In this document: positions 1 through 8,437 of the stretch, piece after piece
How positions within the stretch are numbered: position 1 is the first letter of the stretch
Layout of the letters: every line of letters starts with the position of its first letter
Origin: an uncultured Lachnospiraceae bacterium
GTDB lineage: Bacteria; Bacillota; Clostridia; Lachnospirales; Lachnospiraceae
Direction of reading: 5' to 3'
Length of the DNA: 50,765 nt
Assembly: GCA_947626395.1 (NCBI GenBank)
Contig: CANQRU010000004.1
Span: 85,524-136,288 of the forward strand
Translations under genes and position numbers: made by a program
The notes under the pieces: model-generated
The model's input: only the letters and a program-made list of their open reading frames with translations
Databases searched by the model: none
Told to the model about the DNA's origin: nothing

Positions 1-2
1 TG

Positions 3-31
3 ATCATATCCGTTTCTTCCCTGATCGTCAA
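3..31 (-). promoter_or_regulatory. Sigma-A-type promoter reading out of the window
   Basis: On the minus strand, TTGACG and TATGAT are separated by 17 nt, close to consensus. It would drive a gene lying to the left of position 1, divergent from the esterase. The transcribed gene is not in the window. Confidence 0.55.
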
Positions 32-60
32 GCCGAATCGGGCCTCTGCGGCGGATTGCG

Positions 61-89
61 TTGCAGTCTTCCCGCCGGAGTGGTATACT
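61..89 (+). promoter_or_regulatory. Sigma-A-type promoter of the lipoprotein esterase
   Basis: TTGCAG, 17 nt, TATACT, with a TGG extension in front of the -10 box. Transcription would begin near 96 and leave a leader of about 55 nt before the ATG at 151. Confidence 0.6.
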
Positions 90-150
90 GTTTATAATAA
101 ATGACGGCGGCGCGGCGAAGCGCCCGCCAGAACAGGAGGATCCTCACAGA

Positions 151-1518
151 ATGACTAAATTTTTGACCTTTGGCACCCTTATTCTCGCTCTGACGTTATC
201 ATCCTGTTCCCCCGCAGGAACGTCCGGGCCGTCCGTCGGGGAACCGCAGGAACAGACCGCACCGTCCGTTCCGGAACAGACCTCCTCACCCGAGCAGACG
301 GAAGCGGATCAGATCTCCCTCGACAGCAGTTCCGCGCTCAGGGCCGCAAGAGAAGAGACGTTCGAAGAAATGCGTGAGGAAGCGAAGCTTGACACCCGGC
401 GCATCGAAGAGACCGATCAGAAATCGATGACGTTCGGAGAAGCTGTGATGCGGTATTCCCTGAAAGTCGTCGGGGATGCGGGAAGCGACGGTTATCCCGT
501 CTACATCGCGCTCCACGGCGGAGGCGGCACGACAAAGGAGGTCAACGACAGCCAGTGGATCCAGATGCAGCGTTATTATCTTTACAGCATCGAAAACGGT
601 ATCTACATAACGACGCGGGGAGTCCGCGATACATGGGATACGCATTTCAACCCGGAAAGCTACCCGCTCTATGAACGTCTCCTTGCGAATCTGTCGATCA
701 ATTACGATATCGACACGAACCGGGTCTATCTGCTCGGCTATTCCGCCGGCGGCGACGGCGTCTACCAGATAACGCCCCGTCTCGCCGACCGGTTCGCGGC
801 AGTCAATATGTCCGCCGGACATCCCAACGGCGTCAACCTGACGAACCTCTACAATACGCCGATCGCCCTGCAGTGCGGGGAAAATGACACCGCCTACGAC
901 AGAAATCTGGAGACAGCGAGATACGATGGCGTGCTCTCGGATCTGTCCGCCCTCTACGGCAGGGACGGACAGCCGGAGGGATACACCCACCGTGTCTTCC
1001 TTCATAAAGGAAAGGAGCACGCGGTCATCGACAACGATTCGCAGAGATCGGACCAGACTGTTCTGACCGATCTGGCCGGATGGCTCGAAACCGGTCAGTC
1101 AGAGACGGAAGACACGAATACGAACGCCGTCGACTTCGTGAACGCTTATACAAGGAATCCCCTTCCGGAAAGAATCGTCTGGGATCTGTCGGTCCGCGCC
1201 GAGCAGAGCCCCACGGAAACGTTCTACTGGCTCAGGGCGGCAAAGGATGTCACGGAAGGTATCGTCATCGTAAGCTATGATAAGGAGACCAATACGGTGA
1301 ATGTCGAAGAGAACACGGCCAACGGACCTGTTTATGCCATGGTGAACGACGAAATGCTTGATATTTTCAGGGATATCACCGTGACGACAGCCGACGGCGG
1401 GAGCCGGACGGTCTCCGTGACCCCTTCTCTTGATTATATTAAAAAGACCATCGAGGAGAGATGGGACGAAAATATGATATTCGCCGGCGAATTTGAACTT
1501 CCGGAATGCAGCCGCTAA
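151..1518 (+). CDS. Secreted lipoprotein alpha/beta-hydrolase (esterase/depolymerase-like)
   Basis: A 455-residue exported hydrolase. The ATG at 151 follows AGGAGGA and opens a lipoprotein signal peptide with the lipobox LSSC (Cys19), so the mature protein should be anchored to the outer face of the membrane. A Pro/Glu/Gln/Ser-rich linker (about residues 20-60) leads to the catalytic domain, which has an HGGGG oxyanion-type motif (about 122-126), a GYSAGG nucleophile elbow with Ser198 and a late KEHAV His near 290. These features resemble PHB-depolymerase or feruloyl-esterase type hydrolases. The last 100 or so residues form an extra domain I do not recognise. It is monocistronic, with its own promoter and a perfect terminator. 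The substrate cannot be told; an ester on a plant polysaccharide is only a guess. In-frame codons upstream of 151 are not preferred because they lack a ribosome binding site and would bury the signal peptide. Confidence 0.8.
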   Translation: MTKFLTFGTLILALTLSSCSPAGTSGPSVGEPQEQTAPSVPEQTSSPEQTEADQISLDSSSALRAAREETFEEMREEAKLDTRRIEETDQKSMTFGEAVMRYSLKVVGDAGSDGYPVYIALHGGGGTTKEVNDSQWIQMQRYYLYSIENGIYITTRGVRDTWDTHFNPESYPLYERLLANLSINYDIDTNRVYLLGYSAGGDGVYQITPRLADRFAAVNMSAGHPNGVNLTNLYNTPIALQCGENDTAYDRNLETARYDGVLSDLSALYGRDGQPEGYTHRVFLHKGKEHAVIDNDSQRSDQTVLTDLAGWLETGQSETEDTNTNAVDFVNAYTRNPLPERIVWDLSVRAEQSPTETFYWLRAAKDVTEGIVIVSYDKETNTVNVEENTANGPVYAMVNDEMLDIFRDITVTTADGGSRTVSVTPSLDYIKKTIEERWDENMIFAGEFELPECSR

Positions 1519-1525
1519 TGGAAAT

Positions 1526-1557
1526 GGCAGGGCGCCGGCGGCGCCCTGCCTGTTTTC
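1526..1557 (+). terminator. Rho-independent terminator of the esterase
   Basis: A perfect 11-bp stem (GGCAGGGCGCC with its complement) and a 3-nt loop, followed by TGTTTTCCTTT. It sits between two convergent genes. Confidence 0.85.
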
Positions 1558-1559
1558 CT

Positions 1560-2948
1560 TTAATGATGGCCGTCATGATGATCGTCGTCCTGCTCGCACT
1601 CCCATTTGCGGAAGGCGCCGCTGTAACCGTCGATCTCGAATTCGTATTCCATGCCGCCGTAATAGATCTTGCCTTCGTACTCGATCCGACCGTCTTCCCG
1701 GTCCGTCTCAAATTCCGCGATATCACTCAGCGTCGCGCCGGGCACCTGCTGCAGCGCCAGCGCTTTGGCGTCGTCGGCGCTTAAATTGTTCGTCACTGTA
1801 TAAGGAGCAGAAGTGTTCCCCTCCGGCGTTTCCGTGTCATATTTGATCACTGCGCCTGTAGAAGCGTCGATCTCATAATCATACTCGGTTCCGTCACTTC
1901 CGTAGAATTCCACGTCGTAGATCTGCTTTCCGTCGTCCCAGTCCAGTTCCGCCTTCATAAATGTGATCGTCTGCGAAGCGGACAGTCCCGCGTGCGCCAG
2001 CGCTTTTGCCTTCGCTTCCTCCACGGTAAGCTTCGTACTGCCGGCGCCGGCGGCCGGAGGCGTCTGCTGCTGGACAGTTTGCTGCTGCGCGGCCTGCTGC
2101 TGTGTGGTCTGCTGCTGCGTGGTCTGCTGCTGCGCGGTCTGCTGCTGCGCGGTCTGCGTTCCTGCCGTTTCTCTGCCGGAAGTGTTGTTCCCTGCAGAAC
2201 CAGTTCCGGACTGCGCCGGACGAACCTCAAGATCCTTATCGGCGCTGATCACGGCGCCGCTGTACGCGTCGATCTCGTAATCATACTCCATCCCGTCGCT
2301 TCCGTAGAATTCCACGTCGTAAACCTGTTTTCCATTCTCCCAGTCCAGCTTCGACTTCGTAAATGTCACCTCGGAAGCGGACAATCCCGCATGCGCCAGA
2401 GCCTTTGCCTTCGCTTCCTCTGCAGTCAGCTTCGAACTACTTCCGGTGTCCGCTTTCTTTGCCGCGGCCGTCGTCCCTGACGCAGCGAGCGTCCTCACCG
2501 CGGCTGCAGTTGTCTCCTTCGCGGCCTCCGTTACAGCCGAAGTTGTTTCCTTTCCGGCCTCCGCCGCGGCCGAAGTTGTTTCCTTCACGGCCTCCGCCGC
2601 GGCCGCCGTTGTCTCCGCCACAGTCCCGTCAGCCGCATTCCCTGCGGTATCCGAAGAGCCGCTCTCGATCACCTTGCCGGTCAGCGCTTCGATATCATAC
2701 CGGTAAGTATTTCCATTTTCATCGGAAAATTCCACCTGGTAATAATCCATACCGTTCCTGGTCGCCATGTCCACGCTGTTGATCTTCACCTGGCTCTCAT
2801 CAAGTCCGACCTCCGCAAGGATCTGTTTCTTCGCGGCGTCCGCTCCGATATAAGCCATCTTCCCCTGCCCCTGGGCGCATCCGCCCAGAACAACTGCCGT
2901 CGCTGCCAGCATGCAGATCATTCCCGTTCTTTTTCTGTTACGCTTCAT
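1560..2948 (-). CDS. Lipoprotein with four PepSY-like domains and repetitive linkers
   Basis: A 462-residue lipoprotein; the ATG at 2948 follows AAGGGGG and the lipobox VLGGC gives Cys24. Four PepSY-like repeats are visible, each ending in a YDYEIDA or FEIDGYSG type signature. Domains 2 and 3 are almost identical (both contain EEAKAKALAHAGLSAS), so one arose by recent internal duplication. Domains 1 and 2 are joined by an 11-residue ETTSAAAEA-type repeat; domains 2 and 3 by a QQQT(A/T) repeat. The C-terminus is acidic and His-rich (ends DDHHDGHH), perhaps metal-binding. It is the third gene of a response regulator, histidine kinase, PepSY operon, 57 bp after the kinase. PepSY domains are known as inhibitory or sensory modules outside the membrane, so it may modulate the kinase or a surface enzyme; that role is inferred. 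Confidence 0.85.
   Translation of the reverse strand: MKRNRKRTGMICMLAATAVVLGGCAQGQGKMAYIGADAAKKQILAEVGLDESQVKINSVDMATRNGMDYYQVEFSDENGNTYRYDIEALTGKVIESGSSDTAGNAADGTVAETTAAAAEAVKETTSAAAEAGKETTSAVTEAAKETTAAAVRTLAASGTTAAAKKADTGSSSKLTAEEAKAKALAHAGLSASEVTFTKSKLDWENGKQVYDVEFYGSDGMEYDYEIDAYSGAVISADKDLEVRPAQSGTGSAGNNTSGRETAGTQTAQQQTAQQQTTQQQTTQQQAAQQQTVQQQTPPAAGAGSTKLTVEEAKAKALAHAGLSASQTITFMKAELDWDDGKQIYDVEFYGSDGTEYDYEIDASTGAVIKYDTETPEGNTSAPYTVTNNLSADDAKALALQQVPGATLSDIAEFETDREDGRIEYEGKIYYGGMEYEFEIDGYSGAFRKWECEQDDDHHDGHH
2062..2156 (-). repeat. 15-nt tandem repeat encoding QQQT(A/T) units
   Basis: Seven successive imperfect 15-nt units rich in CTG on the plus strand encode the Gln-rich linker of the PepSY lipoprotein. 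The unit length is a multiple of three, so slippage would change linker length without a frameshift. Confidence 0.85.
2509..2640 (-). repeat. 33-nt tandem repeat encoding an ETT/Ala-rich linker
   Basis: Four units starting at 2509, 2542, 2575 and 2608, exactly 33 nt apart, each beginning GTTGT(C/T)TCC on the plus strand. They encode the 11-residue KETTSAAAEAG-type linker of the PepSY lipoprotein. Confidence 0.8.
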
Positions 2949-3005
2949 ATTGAATAACCCCCTTTTCTTATTTTCTGATCTCATTCTAACCGGGGATTAT
3001 GAAAT

Positions 3006-4463
3006 CTACATGAAATTGAAAAAATTTTTTTCCGGAAGATGCAGCGTGAAAACGCTTCCCGCCTCCGGGACGCTCTCAAGCGACATAAAACCGCCGTGCA
3101 GCCGGGCGATCTGGCTGACCATGGCAAGCCCCAGACCCGCGCCGGAGGTCTCGCCGCGGGACGGATCCACCTGATAAAACCGCTGCCAGATCTTCTCCCG
3201 GTGCTCCGCGGGAATACCGATGCCGTCGTCGCGCACCTTGAGAAGAACTTCTCCGTTCTCCTCAGACACAGACACCCACACATGGCCGTCCGGCCTGCCG
3301 TATTTGAAACCGTTGTCGATCAGATTCCGCAGAAGGCGTGTCAGCAGCGCCGCGTCGCCGCGGATCGTATAAAGGCCTGCGGGTGTCTGCGCGTTCCCCG
3401 CATGCCCCGCGGTGTCCGCGTCTCCGGCTCCATCCGTATGCCCCGCGGCGTCCGCAGACTCTTCCGAAATATACCGCAGCCGCTCCTCCCCGTAATCCGC
3501 CGCCATTTCCCCCACCACGCTCTCCGCCAGCGCCGTTAAGTCTACCTCCGCCATTTCCGGCAGTTCCGTCCCCTGCTCCAGGCGCGTCATGCTGAGAAGC
3601 TGCGTGATCAGCTCCGACATTTTCACGGCCTGCCGGTGGATCATTTCCAGAGTCTCCTTCCGCTCCTCCGCCGTCTCATCGTATTTCATGCCGTACTCGC
3701 ATGCGCCCTTAATGATGGACACCGGCGTGCGAAGCTCGTGGGAAGCGTCAGCGGTAAACTGACTCTCCGCCTCGAAGGACCGCTCCAGGCGTTCAAACAG
3801 GCTGTCAAATGTCTCCGCCAGCCGGGAGAACTCGTCCTTCCCCGGCGGCAGCCCGATCCGCCGCGACAGATCCTTCGCCTCACTGATGGCCGACGCGGTA
3901 GCGCTGATCTGGTCCAGAGGCCGGAATGACCGCCGCACGATCAGGTATCCTCCCGCCGCCGCCAGCAGGATGAACAGCGGCAGAGCCACCGCCGCCACGC
4001 GCAGGATATTATTCGTTCCGTACCGGTCCTCCGGCATCTCCAGAAGCCCCCGCAGCCACACGCCGTCCTCCCAGCCGGACGGGATCCACAGATCCAGCAT
4101 CAGATACCGGTTTCCTCCCGCGGTAATCGTCCGCATGCTTCCATTTTCAAAAGACTCGTCCGTGGAAAATGACACCGGCAGCTGTCCGGCCATCAGCGCG
4201 CCGCCGCGGCTGTAGACCAGCGTGGATACGCCGTCCAGATAGAACTGGAAGCCGTCGTCGATCTGAAGCCTGCCGTCCGTGTAAGCGATCCGGAACGCAT
4301 TTCCCCGCATGGTCTGGCTCAGCTGGTTCATGGACGTCCGCGTGGTCACGGAACGGCTGATGGTCAGCATGAACACGAGAAGAAGCCCTGACAGCAGCGC
4401 CATCAGAATCGTGAGCCACAATGTGATCTTCCATTTGACCGAGCGGTTTCTTATGATCTTCAT
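3006..4463 (-). CDS. Two-component sensor histidine kinase
   Basis: A 485-residue membrane kinase. Transmembrane segments lie at about residues 12-36 and 154-176 and bracket an extracellular sensor region of about 115 residues; a HAMP-like segment follows. The H-box SHELRTP places the phospho-accepting His at 242. The N-box (LLRNLIDNGFKYG) and the G boxes DDGIGIP and GAGLGLA of the ATP-binding domain are intact. An Ala/Gly/Asp/His-rich low-complexity insert sits in the catalytic domain between the H- and N-boxes. The ATG at 4463 follows GGAGAGG. It lies 84 bp after the response regulator and 57 bp before the PepSY lipoprotein, which is a plausible extracellular partner. The signal sensed is unknown. 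Confidence 0.93.
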   Translation of the reverse strand: MKIIRNRSVKWKITLWLTILMALLSGLLLVFMLTISRSVTTRTSMNQLSQTMRGNAFRIAYTDGRLQIDDGFQFYLDGVSTLVYSRGGALMAGQLPVSFSTDESFENGSMRTITAGGNRYLMLDLWIPSGWEDGVWLRGLLEMPEDRYGTNNILRVAAVALPLFILLAAAGGYLIVRRSFRPLDQISATASAISEAKDLSRRIGLPPGKDEFSRLAETFDSLFERLERSFEAESQFTADASHELRTPVSIIKGACEYGMKYDETAEERKETLEMIHRQAVKMSELITQLLSMTRLEQGTELPEMAEVDLTALAESVVGEMAADYGEERLRYISEESADAAGHTDGAGDADTAGHAGNAQTPAGLYTIRGDAALLTRLLRNLIDNGFKYGRPDGHVWVSVSEENGEVLLKVRDDGIGIPAEHREKIWQRFYQVDPSRGETSGAGLGLAMVSQIARLHGGFMSLESVPEAGSVFTLHLPEKNFFNFM

Positions 4464-4547
4464 CTTTGCATCCTCTCCGTGTGCCCACCGTTTCTGCCGA
4501 ATAACGTCATCTGCGCGCCCGCAGGTTCCCAGCCGTGCCTCGCACGC

Positions 4548-5216
4548 TTACTCCCGCAATACCCATCCGGCGCCGCGGATCGTGTGGATCAGCTTTTTCT
4601 CAAAGCCGTCGTCGATCTTCCTGCGCAGACGGCTGATATAGACGTCGATGTTGTTCGAACTTCCCGAATACTCGTAGTTCCAGATCTTATCCTCCATCTG
4701 CTCCCGGGACAGCACGATGCCCTGGTTGCGGATCATGTACTCCAGGATCGTATACTCTTTCGGAAGCAGCGCGATCTCCACGCCGTCCCGCGCGACGGTC
4801 CTGCGCCCTGTGTCCACCGACAGCCCCGCATAGCTTAAGACATTGCTTCGGCTGCCCGCACGTTTTCTCGTCATCACCCGGATCCGGGCCAGCAGTTCGT
4901 CGAAATCAAACGGCTTCACCAGATAGTCGTCCGCCCCCATATCCAGTCCCTTCACCCGGTCGGCCACCGCGTCACGGGCCGTCAGGAACAGCACCGGCAC
5001 ATCGCTGCCCTGCTGCCGAAGACGGCTTAACACCTGATAGCCGTCCATTTTCGGCATCATGATATCCAGGATCAGCGCGTCGTACTCCGCGCCGCCCGCG
5101 TAATCCAGCGCTTCCTCGCCATTAAAGCAGCCGTCCACGCTGTAGCCCGCCTTCGCGAGCGTCTTCACGATCAGACGGTTTAAGTCCTTCGCGTCTTCCG
5201 CCACCAGAATCCGCAC
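4548..5216 (-). CDS. OmpR-family response regulator
   Basis: 222 residues when started at the GTG at 5216, eight bases after a GGAGGAGG ribosome binding site. Starting at the upstream ATG would place this Shine-Dalgarno inside the gene. The receiver domain begins VRILVAEDA, with phospho-acceptor Asp51 in LILDIMMPKMDG and the conserved Lys in DYLVKPFDFDEL. A winged-helix DNA-binding domain follows (KEYTILEYMIRNQG, then SRLRRKIDD near the C-terminus). It is the first gene of the regulator, kinase, PepSY operon. No promoter is visible between it and the upstream terminator-like hairpin, so its expression must pass that hairpin. Confidence 0.95.
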   Translation of the reverse strand: MRILVAEDAKDLNRLIVKTLAKAGYSVDGCFNGEEALDYAGGAEYDALILDIMMPKMDGYQVLSRLRQQGSDVPVLFLTARDAVADRVKGLDMGADDYLVKPFDFDELLARIRVMTRKRAGSRSNVLSYAGLSVDTGRRTVARDGVEIALLPKEYTILEYMIRNQGIVLSREQMEDKIWNYEYSGSSNNIDVYISRLRRKIDDGFEKKLIHTIRGAGWVLRE

Positions 5217-5238
5217 AGCTTCTCCCTCCTCCATCTGC

Positions 5239-5279
5239 AAAAAACTGCTTCCCCGAAGCCCACGCCGAAGAAGCAGTTT
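5239..5279 (-). terminator. Terminator-like hairpin between yebC and the response regulator
   Basis: On the minus strand, AAACTGCTTC pairs perfectly with GAAGCAGTTT and a T-run follows. It lies 115 bp after the yebC stop and only about 20 bp before the response-regulator start. It may end yebC transcription or act as an attenuator in the regulator leader. Confidence 0.75.
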
Positions 5280-5291
5280 CTGATCTCCATG

Positions 5292-5320
5292 CGGACAGAA
5301 CGCCCACGACGCTCTGTCCG
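5292..5320 (-). other. Second leader hairpin upstream of the response regulator
   Basis: CGGACAGA and TCTGTCCG pair over 8 bp around a G/C-rich loop, just 5' of the terminator-like hairpin in the minus-strand transcript. The core (GCGTCGTGGGCG) resembles the GCGTCACTGGCG core of the palindromic repeats at 21511-21595, but the match is short. Confidence 0.5.
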
Positions 5321-5328
5321 TAATTGCA

Positions 5329-5344
5329 TTTACGTCTGTTTACG
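5329..5344 (-). promoter_or_regulatory. Two CGTAAA direct repeats with 10-nt period
   Basis: TTTACG occurs at 5329-5334 and 5339-5344 on the plus strand (CGTAAA on the minus strand). OmpR-family regulators typically bind direct repeats about one helical turn apart, so this could be an autoregulatory site. It is only a short match. Confidence 0.3.
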
Positions 5345-5393
5345 CAGGGACCTGCCGCAGCAAAATATTCTTTATGCAGCAGCATCCTCCGCA

Positions 5394-6122
5394 TCACTCA
5401 TCCCAGTTGTGATAAACTGCCTGCACATCGTCATCGTCGTCCAGCATATCCAGGATGCGGTTCAGCTTCTTAAGGTTCTCCTCGTCGGTAACCTCCACCC
5501 AGGTCTGGGGGATCATGGTCACTTCCGCCTCCAGCATCGGGATGCCGGCTGCCTCCAGCGCCTCGCGGACCGCGCTGAAATCATCGGGATCCGTGTAGAT
5601 CTCGTAGCTCTCGTCCTCCTCGGCGAAATCCTCCGCGCCGGCGTCGAGGGCCGCCATCATCAGCTCGTCGGCGTCCATCTCGCACTCTTCCTTGTCCACG
5701 ATGATCTGTCCCTTCTTATCAAATAAGTAGGACACGCTTCCCTGGGCGCCTACGTTGCCGCCGCCCTTGGTGAACGCGGCGCGCACATTGGCCGCGGTAC
5801 GGTTCTTATTGTCAGTCAGGGTATCCACGATGATCGCCACGCCGCCGGGGCCGTAACCCTCGTAGGTAAGGCTCTCGTAATTGACGGAATTGGCGTCGCC
5901 GGCCGCCTTCTTGATGCCGCGGTCAATGGTGTCGTTGGGCATGTTGTTGGCCTTCGCCTTGGCGATCGCGTCGCGCAGCTTGGAGTTGCTGGCCGGGTCG
6001 GCTCCGCCTTCCTTGACGGCGACGGCGATCTCACGGCCGATGATCGTGAAGATCTTGCCCTTAGCGGCGTCGTTCTTCTCCTTCTTGCGCTTGATATTGG
6101 AAAACTTCGAATGTCCTGACAT
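5394..6122 (-). CDS. yebC: YebC/PmpR family protein
   Basis: 242 residues, the usual length for the family. The ATG at 6122 follows AAGGAG and gives the family start [20 protein letters not shown]. Further family segments are [15 protein letters not shown] and [13 protein letters not shown]. The C-terminal domain ends with a stretch of five Asp residues. YebC proteins are cytoplasmic; they have been described as transcriptional regulators and, more recently, as factors relieving ribosome stalling at proline stretches. The longer in-frame upstream extension has no support. Confidence 0.96.
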   Translation of the reverse strand: MSGHSKFSNIKRKKEKNDAAKGKIFTIIGREIAVAVKEGGADPASNSKLRDAIAKAKANNMPNDTIDRGIKKAAGDANSVNYESLTYEGYGPGGVAIIVDTLTDNKNRTAANVRAAFTKGGGNVGAQGSVSYLFDKKGQIIVDKEECEMDADELMMAALDAGAEDFAEEDESYEIYTDPDDFSAVREALEAAGIPMLEAEVTMIPQTWVEVTDEENLKKLNRILDMLDDDDDVQAVYHNWDE

Positions 6123-6201
6123 GGAATAACACTCCTTTTCTTTCTGCACTTGCTCTCTATGCTTTATCGTTACAGCCGGCACCCGCCGACATACCTGATT
6201 T

Positions 6202-6230
6202 ATCTTAACACTGATTCCGCCGTCTGGCAA
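6202..6230 (-). promoter_or_regulatory. Sigma-A-type promoter of yebC
   Basis: Minus strand TTGCCA, 17 nt, TAAGAT, placed about 75 bp upstream of the yebC start in the gap after the GH43 gene. Confidence 0.5.
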
Positions 6231-6320
6231 GTGCAAATTGCGCCTCAGTCCGGCAAAATCCCGCGTTCCCGCGCCAAACAGTCCCTCAATCTGCCGTCTG
6301 CGTGCCGGAAATTACCGCCG

Positions 6321-7868
6321 TCAATCATCCTCATACCGAAAGTAATCGAAATCTGCCGCCTTCCGGCTGCCGCAGCCGCCGTTGTTGGCGTAGATCCCCA
6401 CCAGGGTTCCCGTATGGCGCTTCCTGTCGTCCGGCACTCCCTCGTCGCAGAGATAGACGCAGTTTTCCAGAACTCCGGCCGTCTCCCAGTGTTCCCCGTC
6501 GCAGCTATAGGAAAATGTCCTCGTAAGCCCCTTCACGTCCACCGCGATCCATACCGGCCCTTCCGGCAGATCCTTCACCTCCGCGACCAGTTCCTCACCG
6601 TGGTTCCGGTTGATGACTAACCTAAGCTTCCGGCCGCCCTCCCAGCAGACCGCACAGCGGGCGTAGGTGGCCGTACTGTAATAGCAGGTAAGACCAGCCT
6701 GCTCCCCGTCCCGGTCCGGCGCAAATTCCAGCTTCGTCTCCGCCCGGTAACTGAGTTCCTGCTCTCTCCGAAGCAGCGTATTCTTGGCCCGGCGCTCGAA
6801 CAGCTGCCCGTCCCCGGTCCAAATCCGCAGATATCCCGGCCGCTCCGTCAGAGACCAGGAACCATTGTCCGGATTGCGGACAAACTCCCATTCCAGATTT
6901 AGAGTGTCGCTGTCGAAATCATCGAACAGATTTCGCTCGAAAACACACTCCGGCAGATCCGGCGCGGTCTGCGCAAGGCTCGGCCCCCGGCCCTCATTGA
7001 CCACAAACCAGCCGTCCTCCGTCCAGCGGACCGGATCCAGGGCCGTCTCCCGGCCCACCGTCGTATAGCGGCCCCCGTTCGGACGTCCGCAGAGATAGTA
7101 GCACCACCACTGGCCGTTCTGGTCCTGAACCAGGGTTCCGTGGCCCGATCTCTGGATCGGCGCTTCCGGATTCTTCTGGCGCATGACCGGATTGTACGGC
7201 GACGGTTCATACTCGCCGAACAGGCTGCGGCTCCTGCCCACGTTGATCCCATGGCCGTAGCCGGTTCCGCCTTCCGCCACGATCACATAGTAATAGCCGT
7301 CCTTTTTCAGGATATGCGGGCCTTCCGAACACCGCTCACCGGTTCCGTTCCACACCGTGCGGCTCTCGCCCGCCAGACGCAGGCTGTCCGGGGAAAGCGG
7401 CACCGCCTGGGCGCCCGCCGCCGTGATCAGGTACCGGCTGCCATCCTCATCCACAAAATGGGACGGATCAATGCTGTCCACCTCCAGGCACACCGGCTTG
7501 CTGTACGGCCCCTCCGGCCGGTCGGCCACCATGACAAGCTGGCGGCGCAGAACGTTATTGCCCCTCGTCCCGTCGCCGTTTAGGCGCAGCGGCGCGAAAA
7601 TATAGAATTTTCCGTCTATGTAGGAGATATCCGGGGCCCAGATGCCGTGGGAATCCCGGATATCGCTTAGGTCCAGCCACTCCGGATTCGTGATCGCGTG
7701 CCCCACGATATGCCAGTGGACCATGTCCCTGGAATGGGAAATGGGGATGGCCGGGAAATACTGAAAGCTGGAATTGACCATATAAAAATCGTCCCCGACG
7801 CGGATCACCGACGGATCCGGGAAAAAGCCCCGCTGAACCGGGTTATGATAGATTCTGGGTTCGCTCAT
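6321..7868 (-). CDS. Glycoside hydrolase family 43 (beta-xylosidase/arabinofuranosidase-like)
   Basis: 515 residues, ATG at 7868 after AAGGAG. The N-terminal five-bladed propeller begins YHNPVQRGFFPDPSV, whose Asp18 is the expected catalytic base; SIDPSHF (Asp134) fits the pKa modulator and CSEGPHI (Glu182) the general acid. Residues from about 325 form the C-terminal beta-sandwich seen in two-domain GH43 enzymes (GSWSLTERPGYLRIW). There is no signal peptide, so it acts in the cytoplasm on imported xylo- or arabino-oligosaccharides. No transporter or regulator gene adjoins it. Subfamily and exact substrate cannot be set by eye. Confidence 0.92.
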   Translation of the reverse strand: MSEPRIYHNPVQRGFFPDPSVIRVGDDFYMVNSSFQYFPAIPISHSRDMVHWHIVGHAITNPEWLDLSDIRDSHGIWAPDISYIDGKFYIFAPLRLNGDGTRGNNVLRRQLVMVADRPEGPYSKPVCLEVDSIDPSHFVDEDGSRYLITAAGAQAVPLSPDSLRLAGESRTVWNGTGERCSEGPHILKKDGYYYVIVAEGGTGYGHGINVGRSRSLFGEYEPSPYNPVMRQKNPEAPIQRSGHGTLVQDQNGQWWCYYLCGRPNGGRYTTVGRETALDPVRWTEDGWFVVNEGRGPSLAQTAPDLPECVFERNLFDDFDSDTLNLEWEFVRNPDNGSWSLTERPGYLRIWTGDGQLFERRAKNTLLRREQELSYRAETKLEFAPDRDGEQAGLTCYYSTATYARCAVCWEGGRKLRLVINRNHGEELVAEVKDLPEGPVWIAVDVKGLTRTFSYSCDGEHWETAGVLENCVYLCDEGVPDDRKRHTGTLVGIYANNGGCGSRKAADFDYFRYEDD

Positions 7869-7961
7869 GATGTGTTTTCTCCTTTTTTATTTATGTGTTT
7901 TATATGACTTTATCTTCACAAATACTGATCTTCTGCTTGCCGCCTCTCCGGAATATACAAT

Positions 7962-8039
7962 ACACTTTAGACCGCGGTTCTTACAGAACACACTCTCTCC
8001 AGGCTGCCATTTTTCGAGAATGAACACACACTTTAGGCC
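7962..8039 (-). repeat. Pair of 12-bp direct repeats upstream of the GH43 gene
   Basis: ACACTTTAG(A/G)CC occurs at 7962-7973 and 8028-8039 in the 221-bp A+T-rich gap between mazF and the GH43 gene, 66 bp apart and with 11 of 12 bases identical. Possible regulator sites; no palindrome or clear promoter was found with them. Confidence 0.35.
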
Positions 8040-8089
8040 ATCAATCTTCCCAAAATACAACTGCGCTTTCAGCTTGGACGCTCTTTACA

Positions 8090-8437
8090 CTATGTAAGAA
8101 GTTCCAGGCTCACTCTCAGCGCGCAGTCCACCCGCTTCTGCAGGTCGTCGTCGATATGACAGATCTTCTCCCTCAGGCGCTGCTTGTCGATCGTGCGCAG
8201 CTGCTCCAGAAGGATCACCGAATCCTTCACCATATCGCATTTGCGGGTATCCAGCTCCACATGGGTCGGCAGCTTCGCCTTGTTCATCCTGGACGTGATC
8301 GCCGCACAGATCACCGTGGGGCTGTGTTTATTGCCTACGTCGTTCTGTATGATCAGGACCGGCCGCACGCCGCCCTGTTCCGAGCCGACCACCGGCCGCA
8401 GATCCGCGTAATAGATATCGCCGCGTCTGATTATCAT
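8090..8437 (-). CDS. MazF/PemK-type endoribonuclease toxin (EndoA-like), no antitoxin adjacent
   Basis: 115 residues, typical for the family. Signature segments are [13 protein letters not shown] at the start, [31 protein letters not shown] and [15 protein letters not shown]. MazF enzymes cut single-stranded mRNA at short sequence motifs. In Bacillus the gene follows alr with its antitoxin mazE in between. Here it follows alr by 229 bp, and no open frame of MazE size exists in that gap on the minus strand. It is the last gene of the rex-acpS-nnr-alr-mazF run and could be expressed from it. The ATG at 8437 follows GGAGAG. Confidence 0.93.
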   Translation of the reverse strand: MIIRRGDIYYADLRPVVGSEQGGVRPVLIIQNDVGNKHSPTVICAAITSRMNKAKLPTHVELDTRKCDMVKDSVILLEQLRTIDKQRLREKICHIDDDLQKRVDCALRVSLELLT

